DNA of 64,000 bases from Climacium dendroides (Eukaryota > Streptophyta > Bryopsida > Hypnales > Climaciaceae), in NCBI GenBank assembly GCA_950106755.1, contig OX467091.1, positions 25,747,538-25,811,537 of the forward strand. The letters run 5' to 3'. The notes below the pieces were generated by a model. The model did no database searches. It had not been told where the DNA came from and saw only the letters and a program-made list of their open reading frames with translations. Position numbers and translations under genes: made by a program. Every line of letters begins with the position of its first letter. The first letter of the stretch is position 1. This document shows positions 34,624-47,600 of this stretch, piece by piece.

Positions 34624-34875
34624 TCTTGGATCAAATATTTTGGAGAGTTCATTAAATATTGACTTGCAATATGACATTGTGATGGAATACAAGGCTCTCA
34701 CTCTACTTCTAGACATTTCTTTCGGCTTGTTAATTATAAGAAAATTGGTGCCAATAGGGTCTACATACTTCCAAGTGTTATTTTTCATGAGTAACAACTT
34801 GTATTGGGTTTTTCATGTTTGGTAGTTCTCAATTGTCAACTTTTGGGCATTGAGTAAAACATCAAAAGTGGACAT
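34624..34875 (-). pseudogene. copia gag, N-terminal fragment
   Basis: From an ATG at 34873-34875 the frame reads MSTFDVLLNAQKLTIENYQT, then a stop at the position usually Trp, then KTQYKLLLMKNNTWKYVDPIG. This is the N-terminal ENYxxWK...LL...W block of Ty1/copia Gag. It continues into the fragment at 34105-34421 once the MITE is ignored. Confidence 0.82.
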
Positions 34876-35195
34876 GTTTAGTAATGCATTGACTTAGATG
34901 GAATGAAGTGCATTAAATAAATTCAACTTCAGTATTGGTGCTACTATTTTTGAGACTAACCTTGGCACTACTAGGCTTGCTACTGGTATTGGAATTTTGA
35001 ATTTTGAACAAAGGCCTCATGCACAATATGCACATATATTCTACATATCATTTGTTTTGTCAATCTTTCTACATACATCATTGTCTTGCTTTAGTATGGG
35101 TTCTATTTGCATATAGCATCTAAGTATGATCATTCAATCTATATTCATAACTTTCTCTTTGTACCAAACATGACTTGTTCTCTCATGCAATTGAC

Positions 35196-35215
35196 CGAAC
35201 ACTACTTTGATACCA
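35196..35215 (-). other. copia primer-binding site
   Basis: TGGTATCAAAG immediately follows the LTR end CTACA on the minus strand. It matches the usual Ty1/copia primer site TGGTATCAGAGC, complementary to initiator tRNA-Met, with one or two changes. Confidence 0.8.
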
Positions 35216-35436
35216 TGTAGGAAATTGAATCACGACAATTAAACTATAGTGTATAAGTTTTCCACCACACAAGTAAAGATGAAGCTTTCATTGAAAGGTA
35301 TAAATGTAATATGATAGGGGAGGAAAAAAATCCCTATATTAACCTCCTAATAGACTAAATCATTGCCAATCATAACAAACATAGTGTATTAATAAGCTAC
35401 ATACTATAAGAGAGTAGAAGGATTGTATGTCCAACA
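35216..35436 (-). repeat. 5' LTR of the copia remnant, 221 bp
   Basis: On the minus strand it begins TGTTGGACATACAATCC at 35436 and ends CCTACA at 35216, directly before the primer site. The short length is common for copia LTRs. No 3' LTR was found, so the element is incomplete. Confidence 0.75.
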
Positions 35437-36877
35437 CAATTTAAATGGATGGTCCTTCCACTGTAATAATTTTACATGGTTCCTCATCAATGACTGGTAT
35501 TGGAGGATTTGAATAGACACGATGATTTTTATGTCAAGTACTAGGTGTGCATTACTTCTCCAATGGGTCCTATATCTTCTTTCTATGTCTAGGCTTCCTT
35601 TTGGATAATTTGGCTCTTCTTCTCATCTTTTTATTTAAATCAACCTTGATTAGGAGTTTAATGAAGAATTGAATAGACTAGGAATATCGTGTACATAATC
35701 ACTCATAGAAAGAGGTACCAATATCCCAATTATGGACGGGCCTATATAGTTTTGCATGTCAACTCATTTGCTAGAAAATTCTAAAGTTGGTGTTGCCAAG
35801 CTTGCAGTAACAGTGCAACACTCTTCATTTGAGGAATCTCCAGCATATCACAATAAATTCATTTAAAAGTGTACATGTTTTTGTTGCTAGAGTTTTAGCT
35901 ATAGTAGTAGTAATCATCATTTTGTACTTAGGTTGTGATATTATTGAATCAAAATTCATATCATTTAACTTCAATCACCTTCTCTTTACTTGCATTTGTG
36001 ATTGAATCCCCATCTTACTATCCAATTGGAGGTGCACCACAATACTTAATTGTTGGAATAAAAGTTTGTTTTGAAAGTTCCTTTGGTTCATCCGTCCAAC
36101 ACCCAACTTGTCCATAAAAAGAAAATCTATTAATTTTAGACTCATTTGAGAATACTAGGTGACTCCAATCATCAATGGTCCAAATATTGATATATTCTCA
36201 TAAACTTTAAGGGAGCTTTAACATTTTGCCTTAAGAGATGTAGTTTCTTCTCTTTCACATGTGAGTATAAATATGTTTTGTGAAGTGCACAATATACAAT
36301 GAGACGAAGAGATGCATAAATTGCCATTTCCTCCCCCCTCTTCCTCCAAAAATCACAAGCCATTGATTTTTATTAAAGAAAAATCCCTTCCCCCCCTCCA
36401 ATGCCATTGATCTTAAAAAATACAAAATATAGATTATAGGGTAGGAGATACGAGATATGGATCAGAGATACAAGATATGAATCAGGAATATAAGATATGG
36501 ATATAGATCAAGGATACGGATACAGCCCTCACAATATACCCCATATTGATTGGCACCCCTACTCCCATCTGGAAACTACAAAGGGATGGAATGGGGGGAT
36601 AATGAAATTTTTCATTTTTCATTTTTTTTTAATTCATCAGGGTGGGTGTGTATAAAAAAATTTATTTAAAATTTATTTTTTGAGCTCAACAGGGGGGGTA
36701 TAAAAAATTAATTTAAATTCTTTTTTTGAGTTCATTGGGGGGATTGTAATGAGATCAATTTGATTTTTTTTGAGCTCATTGTGGCAGTTGGTCACAATGA
36801 GCTCAAAAGATGCAAAAATTGCATTAATACAATGATGTCACTCACATGTAGGTGTTTTTTTGGACAAAATAGTGCCT
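35437..36877. other. AT-rich stretch with short tandem repeats
   Basis: 36430-36520 contains imperfect units of AGATATGGATCAGAGATAC type (about 20-24 bp). 36590-36790 contains three diverged units with GGGGGG, TTTATTTAAA and GAGCTCA/GAGTTCA phrases, about 60-65 bp apart. No gene recognised. Confidence 0.4.
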
Positions 36878-37115
36878 AATTGCACCAGAAAAAAATAATT
36901 TGGCTAAAAAATGGTGATATACCATAAAGTTCTTAGCTAAAAATCTTCAAATTAAATAAAAATCTTAGATGAAATCACCAAATTGTAGATGAAAATAGAA
37001 TTATGGATATTTGATATGTGTTAATATAATATATTGTATTCAAAATGTAAATTAATGTTAAAATTTAAAACACCACTATAACATTTTATATCTTGACTTT
37101 GGCACTTCACAAAAA
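36878..37115 (+). mobile_element. MITE of the GTGCCAAA family, copy 2
   Basis: Contains ATAATTTGGCTAAAAAATGG followed by the same AT-rich series as 14047-14247, and ends at CTTTGGCACTTC. Non-coding. Confidence 0.6.
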
Positions 37116-37724
37116 ATGAAAAAAAAAAACTTACTCACCGCCAACCGAGGGAAAGTTACTCTATGGGGATTTAGTGTACCACATGCGGCGAAGTGATTTT
37201 TTGACCCCTTATTTACTTTGGAATATATTATAATTTCAATCTAAAATTTTGAAATTTGATTAATAATGACTATATATTTCTATTGCCAAAAATTTCCAAC
37301 TCAAATGACATTAAAAATGACTATTATAATAGGTTGAAAAATGAATTGAAATGGCATGTTTTCAATTCAAACATTTATAGAGAATACATTTGGATGACCA
37401 TTGCATCAATATTCAAGAAAAATAAATTTTTAATAGAGAGTTATTTTTTGGATTTTTTTGTTCATTTTTTAAACAATTTTTAATGAAGTAAATAAGGGGT
37501 CCAAAGTTATTTTGAGCTCTATAGTGTATCTTTTTTCTTCAAAAATTTGTAGCTAATTATAATCAGTTTAAAAAAATATCGCTAATTCAAAATACAAACT
37601 TTCAAAGTAGAAAAACCTATTCAATTTTCTTAATTTTCTTTATATTAAATTTTATGAAGTAAGTAAAGGGTCCAAAATCTTCACCTCACGTGGGTTGTGT
37701 AAATGCAAAGAGTGGCCTCCCCTT

Positions 37725-38011
37725 GCCACTAACTCCATAAACTTTTTGCACCTCTTCTCTTGCATCTTTCACATTATCTATCTTTTTCCTAGTCAAATTG
37801 GTTATAACAAACTATTCCATTCTACTCATCATCTTGCATGGTCTACCTCCAATTGAGATTTGAGAATTTTGTATCTAAAAAAATGTTTCTTGCAAAGCCT
37901 CTAGATAGTTGATTTACTAATATTTAAAGTCTTTGTTGTATCTCTCACACTAAAACCTTTTTGAAGCACATAAAGTATGTCATTTTGTTTTTCTTTTGAC
38001 AATGGTCTCAT
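37725..38011 (-). pseudogene. Tc1/mariner-like transposase N-terminus, decayed
   Basis: From ATG 38009-38011 the minus strand reads MRPLSKEKQNDILYVLQKGF, then SVRDTTKTLNISKSTI, a stop, and RLCKKHFF, a helix-turn-helix. After a frame change, GGRPCKMMSRME, a stop, and FVITNLTRKKIDNVKDAREE follow. Two helix-turn-helix units joined by a GRP linker are the layout of the Tc1-type DNA-binding domain. Two stops and a frameshift make it a pseudogene, and the catalytic DDE/D domain is not present. A Tc1/mariner origin is inferred from layout. A related regulator with the same fold cannot be excluded. Confidence 0.65.
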
Positions 38012-38358
38012 TATCTTTCCTTATAAGGTTGAGCACAAACAAAAAGACACTATGGTTACACACACAATAAAACATTTATGAAGCAATTCACAATGACTTG
38101 GGTCAATCTTCACTTCCATTCTTGTGCACACGAGGTTCACTCTCATGGGCCTTCAAAAAAATTAATGCAAGCACATGCAGATAAAGATAAGTGGTAAACT
38201 TTGTCATGCTAAAATCTTATTGAAAATCAATTGTAAGGTAGAAGGTCCATAAATGGCATGAAGCGACCTTCTAAGAGCTAATTGCATTTGTGGGGAATCT
38301 AAATTCCTTGAAACAAATTTTCAGAAAATTTTGTTAGGAAGAAGAATGGAATTGGCAT

Positions 38359-39192
38359 TTAACCCCTAAAGTCCCATTATCTCCTCATGGAACAAAATGG
38401 ATTTTGGATAGGCTCCTGCAGCCTTAATATTCATTAGGATTTTTTGAAATTTTTGTGAATATAAAAAAATACATTATCTTTTAGGGAATATAATTTTTAT
38501 TTCAATCAGTGCCTAGGGACAAAAGCTATGGCACAAATGTCCTTTTTTTAATCATAAATTGTAATTTTATCTAGATTTGAGAATCTTTTATTCATTCCAT
38601 TTAGATTTGTCATGTGAAAGTTATGGACAATCTTATCATGAGGGCAAGCAGAGCATCTTCTTGAAAAAATAACTTATAGGATTCATTTTTCAATGTAGTT
38701 TTCACAGTTTTCCAAAAAAAATTTGAAAAGGTTAAGTTTTTTTGGTAAAACAATCTCACCATTGGGTTTATAGTGTTTCTATGCCATATTCCCATCAATG
38801 ATTTAGTTTTGCTTTTGATCTTGGACCTACTTTTATTTTTTAAAGAATGAAAATCAAGCATGTTTTTTTTTAAATTACTATTTTCAATTAAATTCTTCAA
38901 CACAATTTTTTTAATTCAAAGTTTGTAGTGCAAATTTTTTCCACAAATGGCGGTCAAAGTAATCTAAAATTGCATCCCAGTGTTCAGAAAACTATATTTT
39001 CTCCAATTTTGAATACTAATATTTCCAATGTCTATGGTTAAACTTTATGAATTTTTAACCACATGATCAAAGACAAGTAAAGCAAAAGATCCTACAGTTA
39101 GATTCTAATTTTTTTTCTTAGACAAACACAATAGAATTAACAGCTTTGAGTTGTTACTGATAGAAAAATGGCCTTGGAACTTTAGGAGTTAC
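38359..39192. mobile_element. TTAA family 2 element, 834 bp
   Basis: Left end TTAACCCCTAAAGTCCC at a TTAA. Right end GGCCTTGGAACTTTAGGAGTTA (TTAC in place of TTAA). The interior is homologous to 31818-32444 and 61930-62573 (GAGCATCTTCTTGAAAAAAT, CAATCTCACCATTGGG). No coding frame. Confidence 0.75.
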
Positions 39193-40602
39193 CCCAAGTA
39201 GTTTCAAGCATCCCCCTCCTGAAATGTGCACTACTGGTGCATCAGAGAAAGCAAAATGTACCTTTATGTTAGAAGTTGCCTTAAAGCAAGGTATGTTTTA
39301 AGACCTCCTACCTTAATAAAGCTTTTACCCATTGTATAGGATTGAAATTTTGGAGTTTTTGAGTGAATATGGGTGTGTAAGACAATTGGAATTAATGGAA
39401 TCTATATGTTTGAATATGCGGTTTTGCACATGTAGTCGAACATTACACATTTCTCATCCCAGTTTTTTCTATTCATCCTGTATTTCATCCAAAATTTTGT
39501 CCTGTTGTTTATGCTTAGCAACGCTTCTCATCGTCATGCACAACGCAATGAAAGAACCTCCTCTTCAAGCTCCACCCTCCTCCTGGGCACTTTCCATCAT
39601 ACAATGCCCTCCTCCTTGGGCATTGCCCTATCCAAAATATCATCACAGTTTGGTGACTCACCAAACTTCTTTTTAATTTTAATTTTTTCAAACAAACGGA
39701 CCATTTCATTGACTCACCAAACTTTCAAAATAGAAACTCACTCAGGACAGTTTTGAAGGTCAGTGTACAGTACAGTACAGTAACTTACATTCAATTCCAG
39801 GCGGCTGTCCTGAACCACACCCAACGTGCAGCCTGAACTACATCCAAAATTGTGTGCGTGTCATCTCCATACCTTGTACAAGTGTCATAACTTGATTGTT
39901 ACTCTGGAAAATTCCAGGTGTGCCCAACTGTGACCTGGCTTCAAGCAATCAGATGTTCAGTTTTTTGGAGTGGAAACCGAGTTTTTAATTGGAACAATGG
40001 TTTGGGTATCTAACTTAGATCTGGTTCTATAAGGAAGTCCTGATTCCTGAAACTCCCCACTTGCACGTGGGCAACCTTCACTGTAACTGTGCCACTCCAA
40101 ATGTGCTATTTCATGGAGATTTGGTCAAATTTACAAGTGTCGATGGCCATAGTGAACCTCCACTTCCATCATTGAATTGGCAAAATTCCACAACTTGGGC
40201 ACGTGTCAGGGCATGCTGCTTGAAATGCAAATGATTGTATACAAATCGTCCCTTAGTTTTGGGAGCTTGACGGAGATGAATGTCATGATTCTTGGCACCC
40301 AGAATCATGCCAATTTTTAGAAACTGATGACCACAGTAAGGCTGAACCACATTCTTCTTCTTTATGAAATGAAGAACTCAGAATCCGATAACTAATACTT
40401 TCAAGTTTTTCATGCTTTGAAAATTTAGGACTTTCAGTTGGCCTGGCTGCTGTGTACTTGTGTTGCTTTGCAATGGATTTCCATTTGATTCGAAAAAGAA
40501 GAATTCAAGACTTTCCAGTGTGAGTTGTGGGTGGCCAATGTTTTCATTGACTCCTTGAGCGAGATGGCTGAAGAATCTAAGTTATACTTGTGCTTGAATA
40601 GC
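39193..40602. other. Spacer with a segment shared with the protease intron
   Basis: No gene identified. A (GTACA)-type run lies at 39760-39782. About 90 bp at 40250-40340 (TTAGTTTTGGGAGC, GAGATGAATGTCAT, TTGGCACCCAGAAT) also occurs, diverged, at 53022-53110 inside intron 2 of the aspartic protease gene. It is an unnamed dispersed repeat. Confidence 0.45.
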
Positions 40603-42139
40603 TCACAACATTCAGTAGCAGTGAGAAGGATTGCCTTCCCTTAGACAAAATGATGTGGAATATTCTATATTATTTCATCCTTGGATGATATGGTGTGAAT
40701 ATTTCACACCCATCAATAGTTAACAATCCACATGTCGTAAATTGTCAGAAAATTGAAGCTCGCTTAGAGTAGGACAAAATTGTAGTTAAGTTTAATAACA
40801 AAATGGGTTACTAAAAAAACAATGCATTCAACTAGGTTAGAAACAAAATCAATATCTAAGATTTAAAATTTCATGAAATTAGCATTCTACTCATGAAACT
40901 AATGCTTCAATTTCCCTAAACACAAATCATTGAAACTAATGCTTCAATTTTTTTACTATGTTTTGAATGCCTTTCATGATTTGTGTTTAGGGAATGAGAA
41001 GACAAATATTTATATACATATGGAGTGGTAGGGGATAAAGTAAACAATGTGGGATAAATAAATTAAAGTTAGTAGGAGCTCAACTGCTTTAAGTCAAATT
41101 AAAGCAAGAATTCTATTTGAAGTAAAATTTCAAACCTCATTTAATCATAGTAAAATTTTAAAAATTCATAAAATTTTGGACTAAAAAAAGTTGGAAAATT
41201 TATTTAAATTTCATCTCCAAAAATTTGTTTGATATTTCAAGCCTTCAATAAAAAATTATGAACAAATTTCAAAGAGGGGTTGGAAGCGACATTTTCTTTT
41301 ACATTTTGAAACATCCTCTCTAATTTCATCCATAGCTTTTGATTGGAGACAGATTTTTGGGGATGAAATTCAAATATATTTTCTAACTTATTTTAGTCTA
41401 AAGTTTAAAAAAAAAAATTCTATTATGACTAAATGAAGTCTAAAATTCTACATAAACATAATTTTGACATTTTGACAATAAGTGGTGTAGAACTCATTTT
41501 CAAATTATCCCATATCCTTTGAGGATTCATGGTGAAAAATCAATTTCAATATAAAAATGACATCTCCAACCTTCACTCCTTCAAATGTTTTCTAGTCAAT
41601 TCCTTCATAAAGCTATCAAAATTATTTATTGGAAAGTGGAAGGTTAAATGACATCGGAATTTTGATTCAAAAGATTCTCATGATGTTTGACAAATCATCT
41701 TCATGTTTCTTTGAATATTTGTTTGGCTGGTCCAAGATTTAGAAGGAAAAAAAAAAGCATAATCCGTAAGTCTACTACCACAATCCTGATACCTGATACT
41801 AGAGCTTACTTTAATTCTTTGTGTGCATGTTTTTCGTGTCATAACATTCAGTAACTAAAGCAGAGGTTGCCTTTCTTCTCTTCTAAGAATTTCATCCACA
41901 GGAAGTGGTGGCACCAACTATCAAAGCTAATTTAATTGGAATCAGCTAAGCCCTCATTAATTGTTTCACTGTTTTTATCTCTCATAGTTTGACATTTTTC
42001 AACATTTGGCCATGTAGCTACTAAATGGTGTGGAATATTTGACACCATAACATCCAACGGATGAAATGATGCCAAATATTCGGCACCATTCTGTCAGAGG
42101 GAAAGCAGACTCCTCTGTCTGCTACTGAAAGTTATGGGA
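40603..42139. mobile_element. Inverted-repeat element, about 1.5 kb
   Basis: The left arm (about 40603-40720: TTCAGTAGCAG, TTGCCTTCCC, AATGATGTGGAATATT, TTTCATCC(T/G)TTGGATG, ATGGTGTGAATATTTCACACC) matches the reverse complement of 42005-42139 in the same order. Each arm includes palindromes of GGTGTG-AATATT-CACACC form. Inside lies another inverted repeat at 41040-41510. Additional partial copies of the outermost 30-40 bp are at about 41846 and 42145-42190. No coding frame. Confidence 0.65.
41040..41510. repeat. Hairpin inside the 1.5-kb element
   Basis: The left half (ACCTCATTTAATCATAGT, AATTTCATCTCCAAAAATTTG) is mirrored by AATTTTTGGGGATGAAATT and ACTAAATGAAGT on the right, with the centre near 41290. 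It is related in sequence to the longer hairpin at 59446-60265. Confidence 0.65.
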
Positions 42140-42395
42140 TGATACCTCCAGGGAAAGGCAGACTCTCTGAACGCTAGTACTGAATGTTATGCTGATAAGA
42201 TTCCTTCACTAAATCAGCACTAACAAAAACAAACAAAAATACTGCATGCATTGAAATATAAAATACTGCCATAAACATGCAGCCCTGTCACGCACTCTCC
42301 CTAAGTATTGGCAAGAATGGTGGACTCCTGAATTACCAGTTGCTGAAATAAGGTAGAATTGTAGAAACATGTAAAAGCCACACTTGGTGTGCTTG

Positions 42396-42863
42396 CACTA
42401 CAATAAGGTAAACCAGTCCATTATAGTCAGAGAGGACCCATTGCGGTCAACTACGGAGTGCTTTTTTTTCATTATGTGAAATTTTGGCCTTAATGCATGT
42501 AAGAAATGACAGTCATGGATTGATTAGTGACCTCATTGGGAGGTTTCAACTTTTGAGAGGGAATTCAATGTCAAAAATGACTTTTTAGTCCTTCCTGTTT
42601 AGAAAATAATCATAACTGCTTTGGGTGAATGACATGAGCATCATGGAGTCAGATTTTGTTGGTGATGGGATGATCTACAGACTCTTTTGGGCTGAACACT
42701 TCAAAAATTCATAACAAATTCATAACAAATTCATACTTTGTTGAAAAAAATACAATTTCAATCGTTCTCACTATTTCTCACACTAGCCTGTATGTGGGGA
42801 AAAATTGGAAAAATTCAGCAACAACATGTGGTTGAATTCCTAATTCTGACCACAATAGGCTAG
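42396..42863. mobile_element. Inverted-repeat relic with CACTACAATAAGGTAAAC end
   Basis: Left end CACTACAATAAGGTAAACCAG. At 42829-42863 the complement of ATAAGGTAAACTAGCCTATT appears. A further similar end (CTACCTTATTAATAGTG) lies at 43316-43332, so the original right boundary is unclear. It resembles a CACTA end, but no 3-bp duplication was confirmed. Confidence 0.45.
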
Positions 42864-43562
42864 TTTACCTTATCTCAAAGTCCAAATGACTGGAAAAAAA
42901 TTCATAATAAGGTAGAATGCTGTAAAAGCTACCAATTAAGGGTTGACCCGCCTTTTTGTAGTTTTTTGTGGACAAAAATATTTTTAGATCATTTTTCAGA
43001 GAAAGAAAAATAGATGTGGAACCTAAGACAAGTAATTTTGTATTTTTTTCAAGCATTTTTGAATTACTTATAAATTTTCAAAGATTTGGGGCATAGGCAT
43101 CTATTTGTGACCTTAGGTCTCCCAAAAACCAGCATCCACTTGTAACTTGTAAAGAGATGTGAGGAAATCAAAGACGATGATTGGCTCTTACAATAAAAAA
43201 AATAACTTTTCTTCAATTCATTCAAGGCTAAAGTGGTCCATTTAAGGATCACCTCATCTCCAATTTTAGCTAATAATAGGGATGATTTGAAGGAGAGGGG
43301 CTATTTTATAGCAAACTACCTTATTAATAGTGAATTCAAGAAAAATGCAATACAAATGGGTTTCTAGTTTTCTAGTATTGTAGTTATGTTTTACAAATTT
43401 TCAAAGTTGAGAAATATAAGGTAGCCTAGGCTTAACACTAAACTCACCTTGAATGGAATTCCATGGAGCATGATATGACAAAGTTGATAGGATAAAAACA
43501 TCCCATGTAACTGCATAATATTAGATGCTTAGTATCTAATGTCCATAGATACATTGGTTTTG
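42864..43562. other. AT-rich spacer
   Basis: No gene. It includes the second CTACCTTATTAATAGTG end noted for the preceding element, and a third similar phrase near 43420. Confidence 0.3.
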
Positions 43563-44627
43563 CACTGCAAGGAAAATGTGCCATGTGGGTGCCAAGTTAT
43601 GCCATATAAGTACCATGTGGGAGAGGATAGCCATGTGAGAATTTTTTTCATCCACCCCGTCTATGATGTGGCGCTTAATGTGGCAACGGTAAAACTAAAT
43701 AACGTGGAAACTAACTAGGATGATGTGGCATGCCTAGTTAGCACATTTTTATGACTTTTTAGAATTTTAATATTTTCTTTTGAGACATCAACTTAGATGT
43801 CTAGACATGCTTTGAAACACCAAATAGTACATACCATATCTATAGCTCAGGATTGGCAGAAAAAATTAATAAAAACAAGTAAAAAAAATAAACAAGAAAA
43901 ATTATCAACTTTAGCAAGAATTAAAGAGAATTTACCATCTACTATCAAGACAATTTTTGATGGTAAAATGAAGGAATATTTCAATGACAATTAGTGAGAA
44001 TGAAGGGTGGGGAGGACGCTTTTATAATGAAATTCATTGTCTATCCATGGTTAGACAAAGGATATGGGATAATTTGACAATGGAAGCTTGACTGCTCTTT
44101 ATTTGGACGTTGTTTTACATATATGGATGTTGTAGCAAACATTCTACTTTGAACACAATTTTTTCTTTACAAACCCTATATGGCTTGTTTTAGTTCCTAC
44201 CACCCCACTTGTATAAAGAGTTTATACTTTCATCCATGAAGTACATCCATCCATTTCCCTTCTTTTGCAAAGCATGCCACATGGCTACCCTTCCTCTAAA
44301 TTTTCATGATCACATCTCATTAGCATTTTATTATAGACCATATTAATTTTCATAGACTTTTATAGTCAAAATGTGTTTGTTTGTGGATGTGGCAGTACTA
44401 CGTCTTTTGAACATTAAAAAAAACATTACTATGTTTGTGTTTCTATCAAATAAAATAGAAATTTCAATGATAGCACCAACTTGTTTTTACAGTAATTTGC
44501 CAATGTACTCCACAACATCCATGAAAATCTACCTTCTCTAGCCATCAACACTCTAACATCTTGATGTCTACAAAAACAATGCATGTTCAAGGTTTGACAT
44601 AAAAATACATAGGTTTTTTTTATAGTG
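43563..44627. mobile_element. Decayed CACTA relative, about 1.07 kb
   Basis: Left end CACTGCAAGGAAAATGTG. The following part (TTTTTTTCATCCACC, GTCTATGATGTGGCG, TTTGAGACATC) matches the left region of the large CACTA element (TTTTTTCATCCATT, GTTTATGATGTAGC, TCTGAGACATC). Right end TTTTTTATAGTG. No 3-bp duplication was seen. A deleted, older family member. Confidence 0.6.
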
Positions 44628-47600
44628 AATCATTGTCATCTAAAACATTATAATCATTAAAATATTGCCATATTAAAATAAATTATTATTTTTGTGGAAA
44701 TTGATTCAATATAGTAATATTTCAACCTACATTAATTCAAAGTAGTGTGACTTTGGTAAAGTAGTGTCACATGCACTATTAGGGCAAATTAGTGTACTAC
44801 AATATTCACATCCTATAATTGACATTTTTACAATTCAACAATAATTAACTAGAATTTGGATGTAAATAAATAATGTGTATTTTAGCAATTAGAAGAGAAA
44901 GTATGTTGAAGAAAAAGTAGAGATTTTGGGCACAAAAAAAGGAGAGATATTTAATTTTGACATTCATCTAAATAGAAAATCAATAAAGAAAATAAGGTCA
45001 CCTATTATCATGGATGACGGAAAGATTGTAGAAGCACCTCAAGAAGCTTCCAAGCTTGTGGAAACTTGTAGAAACTCATGAAATCTCAAAAAATCTCAAG
45101 GAATCTCAATGAACCAACTCAAACAACTTCCAAGCTTCTATAAGTATCTTAAAATTCTTGAATATGTATAGGAGTCAAGACTGAGAGGTTCTTCAATCTC
45201 AACAATTCACTTTGATATTTAGTTTGTAGCTTTTAGCCTTAGCTCTAGATCTAAAGCCTTGTTCACTCTATTCTTATTCTTTTGAATACATCTCTTGAAT
45301 TCTAACTCTTGGTTCTAACTCTAATATTGTACTTGTTAAATTCTAACATCAAATCTTGTTATTTAAAACTCATCTTGCCTTGTCTTATATCCCTTGCATC
45401 TATTACAATATTACTCTTGTACATTAAGTGCACACACATTTTGAAAAGTATAGAATGAACACCCATGCAGTGAATTCATCTAATGACATTTGTTCAATGA
45501 CTTCATGAATGCCTTCCTTTATTAATGACTTACTATGCCATTTGTTTCCATTTAGGCAAGCTTACATTTGAGGTATTGATATTTGAGCAAAGTTGATAAT
45601 GGATGCTTACACTTCATTGTTGTTAAATTTTGTTCTACAAAAGGATCATGCAAAGGTAAACTATTTGTGCCTCTTTATAGCAATAATATACAATTCAAGA
45701 TTTGAAATATGCTTTTGGTACTTAATGGCCATAAATAACTATCCTATATTAGTGATATAATTAGTGTGGTTGTTTGTTATTTTTAGTAGACAAATTAGCA
45801 AAATAATATGATCCTAGGTGATTTTCAAATGCAATTTCTAAATGGACCTTTAATTTCTTCTTAGAATATATATTTTTTACTTTAAAAAATAAATTATATT
45901 CTTTTCCAAATCACCAATTTGAATCATTTTCCTATTCATTCCAAACTTGAATGTATAAAAATTTCTTAAAATGGAAAGATTTGAAATTTTATACATTTTT
46001 GCAATCCATATGACTTAGGGAGAAAACTCCTACTTCAAAGAGAGATTTTAGGACACTAAATGGATTGATTACATCACAAAGTTAGCCCCAACCCAATTTA
46101 TGAAAATATCAAAACTGTGTGTAACTCTTTCAACCTAAATACTTAATTGATTTTCAAAGATTTGCTTTAATAAAAACACTTTTGATTTTGATTAGATTTT
46201 TTTGCACTATATTGCATTTAGATTCTACTTCCTAAATAACATTTTTTATACCCTTAAAACTTCAATGTAAAACCTTGGAATTACAAATCAACAAATACAA
46301 ATTGCATGCTTAAAAAATTGTACTTCCTTTGTCCCAAAATGATCTTCTTGTTGCACTTTGTGATGTTAAAAATTGGTCAAATTTGGCTTTCAATTGCTAT
46401 CAAGGACTAGCAAAACAACTCTAAGCAATAGTTCTTCCATCCATATAATAATCAATCAAACGACAAATGAAATGATTGAAAGAATCAATCAATGCTATTC
46501 ATTTTTTGTTTTTTGCATTTTTTTGAGTGTTGTCCAATTGAAGGAGATGAAGCTTTGGGAGGTGGTACACAAATCCACACATGGTCTTGGGCCAATACTG
46601 ACTACCTACAAAATGATACCTCACAATTACCAATTAAGTGTCCATTGGTGCTCTTTGAAAATGCCTCCCAAATCCCTCTTTTCAATACTCCCAAATTTCA
46701 CTTTGAAAAGGATTCTAAAACTCAAAATTTCTACTGGATGCTAGAAGTGCACCCAACTATGCTTACAAAGCAAAACAAATTTTCTAAATGTAATTTTTAG
46801 CTTTGAGCAAGAACATTTTGACCAATGAGAAGATCATTTGGAAATGGAGGGAATATTGTCTAAGAATTGTTTAACTTCAAACATTATAATATTTTGATTT
46901 ACTAGTTAGATTAAACCTATCTTTGGACATCTAATTTAAAAATCAATGTAAAAATTAGATTCTATGGTTACTAAAAGCATCACAACAAAGTTTGAAATAA
47001 TGGTTGTATTCAAGGATCGCCTCCATTACCTAAAATAATATTGATAAATTTTTACCAAAATCTTACCTGATTTTGATAATAGTTCCCCTAATACTAAAAA
47101 AAGGGTTTATAAAATGGATGAAATCACCAAGTCTTTGTGAAAATAATACACGATTCATCAATATTTGAATGAAAATAATAATAATAATAACATATAATTT
47201 CGTGGATGAAGATGGACACATAACATCATTAATCATTGCTTGGGGGTTCCTTTTTCACTTCCAAAAAACAAGAGTCCTTTGAATTGCAACTTTCCAACCA
47301 TTCAATGATTCTTCACAACTTCTTGGTCAACCAATCACACTACCTTGCAACTTTTTAACTAGCCAATGATTTTTTACAATTTAAATGAAATTCACTTGTG
47401 AGGATTATTCTAATCTCCAAGGGAGATTGGCTTAGGCTAGTTATTAGGGATAGTCACACCTTCTTCAAGAAGAAAAATTCTATGAAGAATGAGAAGTTAT
47501 TGAGAGAAAAGAGGAGCCACTAGGATGCAATTTTGCATGAAGAATGTATAGCATCCCTTTTATAGGTGAGTAGCATGGAAAATGGAAACTAGAGAATGGA

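Noticed and set aside
42396..43332. Calling a complete CACTA element from CACTACAATAAGG to TTAATAGTG
   Set aside because: Flanking triplets do not match (TTG against AAT) and a better inverted match lies at 42829-42863, so the right boundary is unresolved.
46373..46800. Overlapping frames of 102-123 codons considered as a gene
   Set aside because: AT-rich codons, no domain, two frames open over the same DNA. Consistent with chance.
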